From Prevotellaceae bacterium (GTDB lineage Bacteria > Bacteroidota > Bacteroidia > Bacteroidales > Bacteroidaceae), in NCBI GenBank assembly GCA_905371275.1, contig CAJPLH010000115.1:1-6304 (forward strand): 6,304 bases of DNA, read 5' to 3'. A program made the position numbers and the translations under genes. Each line of letters begins with the position of its first letter. Within the stretch, counting starts at the first letter, position 1. Of this stretch, positions 5,686 to 6,304 are shown in pieces. The notes under the pieces were generated by a model. The model searched no databases. It had not been told where the DNA came from and saw only the letters and a list, made by a program, of their open reading frames with translations.

Positions 5686-5724
5686 GAATCGTCGTAGATG
5701 TGGTATCTCCGACGATTCTTTTTT
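5686..5724 (+). terminator. Strong Rho-independent terminator of the tRNA-Asp transcript
   Basis: GAATCGTCG (5686-5694) pairs perfectly with CGACGATTC (5710-5718). After one mismatch the stem continues with AGAT (5696-5699) and ATCT (5705-5708) around a 5-nt loop. Six T residues follow (5719-5724). It leaves a trailer of about 55 nt after the tRNA, beginning CTTTTTCG, which must be trimmed. Confidence 0.9.
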
Positions 5725-5871
5725 GTTTCATTCTTCATTTGCAATAATCATATAACTCCCTCGTCTTTTTATCCCCAATCGGTCATTAGTTATTTGTTTG
5801 TTGAGCAGTTTATATTATCCCTCTTTCCTTATACCAATTCCCCTTGGGCATTGCCCTTCCCAAAAATCTAC

Positions 5872-5901
5872 TAAGTGCAATGAATCATTGCGCAACACTT
5901 G
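5872..5901. repeat. Hairpin just upstream of the 22-bp repeats
   Basis: GCAATG (5877-5882) and CATTGC (5886-5891) form a perfect 6-bp stem with a 3-nt loop. Outer bases AAGT (5873-5876) and ACTT (5897-5900) extend it across a 5-nt bulge. No T tract follows. It ends about 4 nt before the first tandem repeat. Confidence 0.4.
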
Positions 5902-5904
5902 AGT

Positions 5905-5992
5905 AAAACGACGGCTCATTTTACACAAAACAACGGCTCGTTTTACCAAAAACAACGGCTCGGTTTACACAAAACAACGGCTTGTTTGTTGT
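5905..5992. repeat. Four tandem 22-bp repeats with internal dyads
   Basis: Units at 5905-5926, 5927-5948, 5949-5970 and 5971-5992 follow each other with no gap and no change of length. The first half of the consensus is AAAACAACGGCTC and the second half GTTTTACAC. The core ACGGCT is unchanged in all four. Most of the differences are in the second half, and the fourth unit diverges after CGGCT. Each unit carries a flanking dyad (AAAAC...GTTTT in unit 2, GTAAAA...TTTTAC around unit 1, and a perfect AAACAA-CGGC-TTGTTT in unit 4). Twenty-two bp is about two helical turns, so bound proteins would line up on one face. This resembles an iteron or operator array. Confidence 0.85.
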
Positions 5993-5994
5993 AT

Positions 5995-6002
5995 TATCTT
6001 TG
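5995..6002 (+). promoter_or_regulatory. Possible -7 box after the tandem repeats
   Basis: TATCTTTG fits TAnnTTTG and begins 3 nt after the fourth repeat. The expected -33 position (about 5970-5975) falls inside unit 4 and has no TTTG, so an activator bound to the repeats might be needed. No gene follows within the window (about 300 nt), so a long leader, an RNA or chance are all possible. Confidence 0.35.
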
Positions 6003-6065
6003 AAAGGCACAACACTGCAACAGTTGAAAAAAACAATTGTGAAAAGCTCTATAATCCCCCCTCTC

Positions 6066-6083
6066 GCGCGTACGCGTACGCGC
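6066..6083. repeat. 18-bp perfect GC-rich palindrome
   Basis: GCGCGTACGCGTACGCGC is its own reverse complement and contains two overlapping CGTACG-type units. It lies in a 24-nt run of strictly alternating pyrimidine and purine (6065-6088), the pattern that favours left-handed Z-DNA, and stands out against A/T-rich flanks. Confidence 0.85.
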
Positions 6084-6248
6084 ACATAACAGGAGTTTTA
6101 TCATTTTTGCTGTCACAAGTGTCACACTCCTCTTCATAACTCTCTAAATTTCAACCATTTACGCCCATATTTTAGATTTTTTCAAACAACAACTCTATTT
6201 CCCTCACTCAATTCACTCATCTCAGCATCGAAAAATGCAGTTTTTCTC

Positions 6249-6273
6249 TTGCACTTTCAAAATCGAAGTGCAA
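6249..6273. repeat. Inverted repeat near the right edge
   Basis: TTGCACTT (6249-6256) pairs with AAGTGCAA (6266-6273) over 8 bp with a 9-nt loop. The preceding TTTTT and following A run could extend it across a small bulge. A T tract is absent on the 3' side of either strand, so it does not look like an intrinsic terminator. Confidence 0.5.
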
Positions 6274-6304
6274 AAAAATCCATCTGTTTTCCATAGGTTC
6301 TAAT

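Larger units (their letters stand above)
5725..6304. other. Structured region of about 580 nt without a convincing gene
   Basis: No frame on either strand gives a credible protein. The region is A/T-rich and holds a hairpin (5872-5901), four 22-bp tandem repeats, a -7-like box, a GC-rich palindrome, a TGTCACA direct repeat (6111-6117 and 6120-6126) and an inverted repeat at 6249-6273. This density suggests a regulatory or protein-binding region belonging to something to the right of the window. Confidence 0.6.

Noticed and set aside
5844..5863. Small inverted repeats GGGC/GCCC and TTGGG/CCCAA
   Set aside because: The two stems are short, compete with each other and have no T tract or promoter context.
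5905..5992. CRISPR array
   Set aside because: The 22-bp units are contiguous with no spacers and vary in their second half, so they are tandem repeats and not repeat-spacer units.

Overview
The window looks like chromosomal DNA from a Bacteroidota member, most likely order Bacteroidales (Prevotella/Bacteroides type). Four lines of evidence support this. Promoters match the Bacteroidota -7 consensus TAnnTTTG in front of every transcription unit. Start codons lack Shine-Dalgarno sequences. A small gene resembles DUF3256, a family that to my knowledge is confined to Bacteroidales. Ribosomal protein S16 carries a long Lys/Ala-then-Glu tail, and the tRNA gene does not encode CCA. The genus cannot be fixed from the sequence alone.

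Layout. Positions 1-62 hold the last 19 codons of an unrecognised plus-strand gene, followed by a hairpin terminator (95-131) and a nested palindrome (138-187). From 2704 down to 215 runs a compact minus-strand operon: a TlpA-like thioredoxin lipoprotein, an MlaE-type permease, an MlaF-type ATPase and a short DUF3256-like protein. Its genes are separated by 3 nt, a 4-nt overlap and about 50 nt. A divergent promoter region (2705-2972) separates it from a 483-residue exported TPR protein on the plus strand (2973-4424), which has a hairpin at the start of its leader and a strong terminator. Then come rpsP (4751-5293), with a structured leader, several 3' hairpins and its own terminator, and tRNA-Asp(GTC) (5558-5631), with a full-consensus promoter (TTTG-N20-TAATTTTG) and a strong terminator.

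The last ~580 nt (5725-6304) hold no convincing gene but are rich in structure: four tandem 22-bp repeats each with a dyad (5905-5992), a -7-like box just after them, an 18-bp GC-rich palindrome inside a 24-nt alternating pyrimidine-purine run (6065-6088), and several smaller inverted repeats. This is the least explained part of the window. It could be a regulatory region for a gene to the right, or an iteron-like protein-binding array.

How the genes work together. MlaE and MlaF should form the inner-membrane core of a phospholipid/lipid ABC transporter; no MCE substrate-binding subunit (MlaD) is encoded beside them. The TlpA-like lipoprotein is transcribed just upstream and would work on disulfides or redox in the envelope, so the operon appears devoted to the cell envelope. 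The TPR protein is also exported. rpsP and tRNA-Asp are ordinary translation genes with strong, similar promoters.
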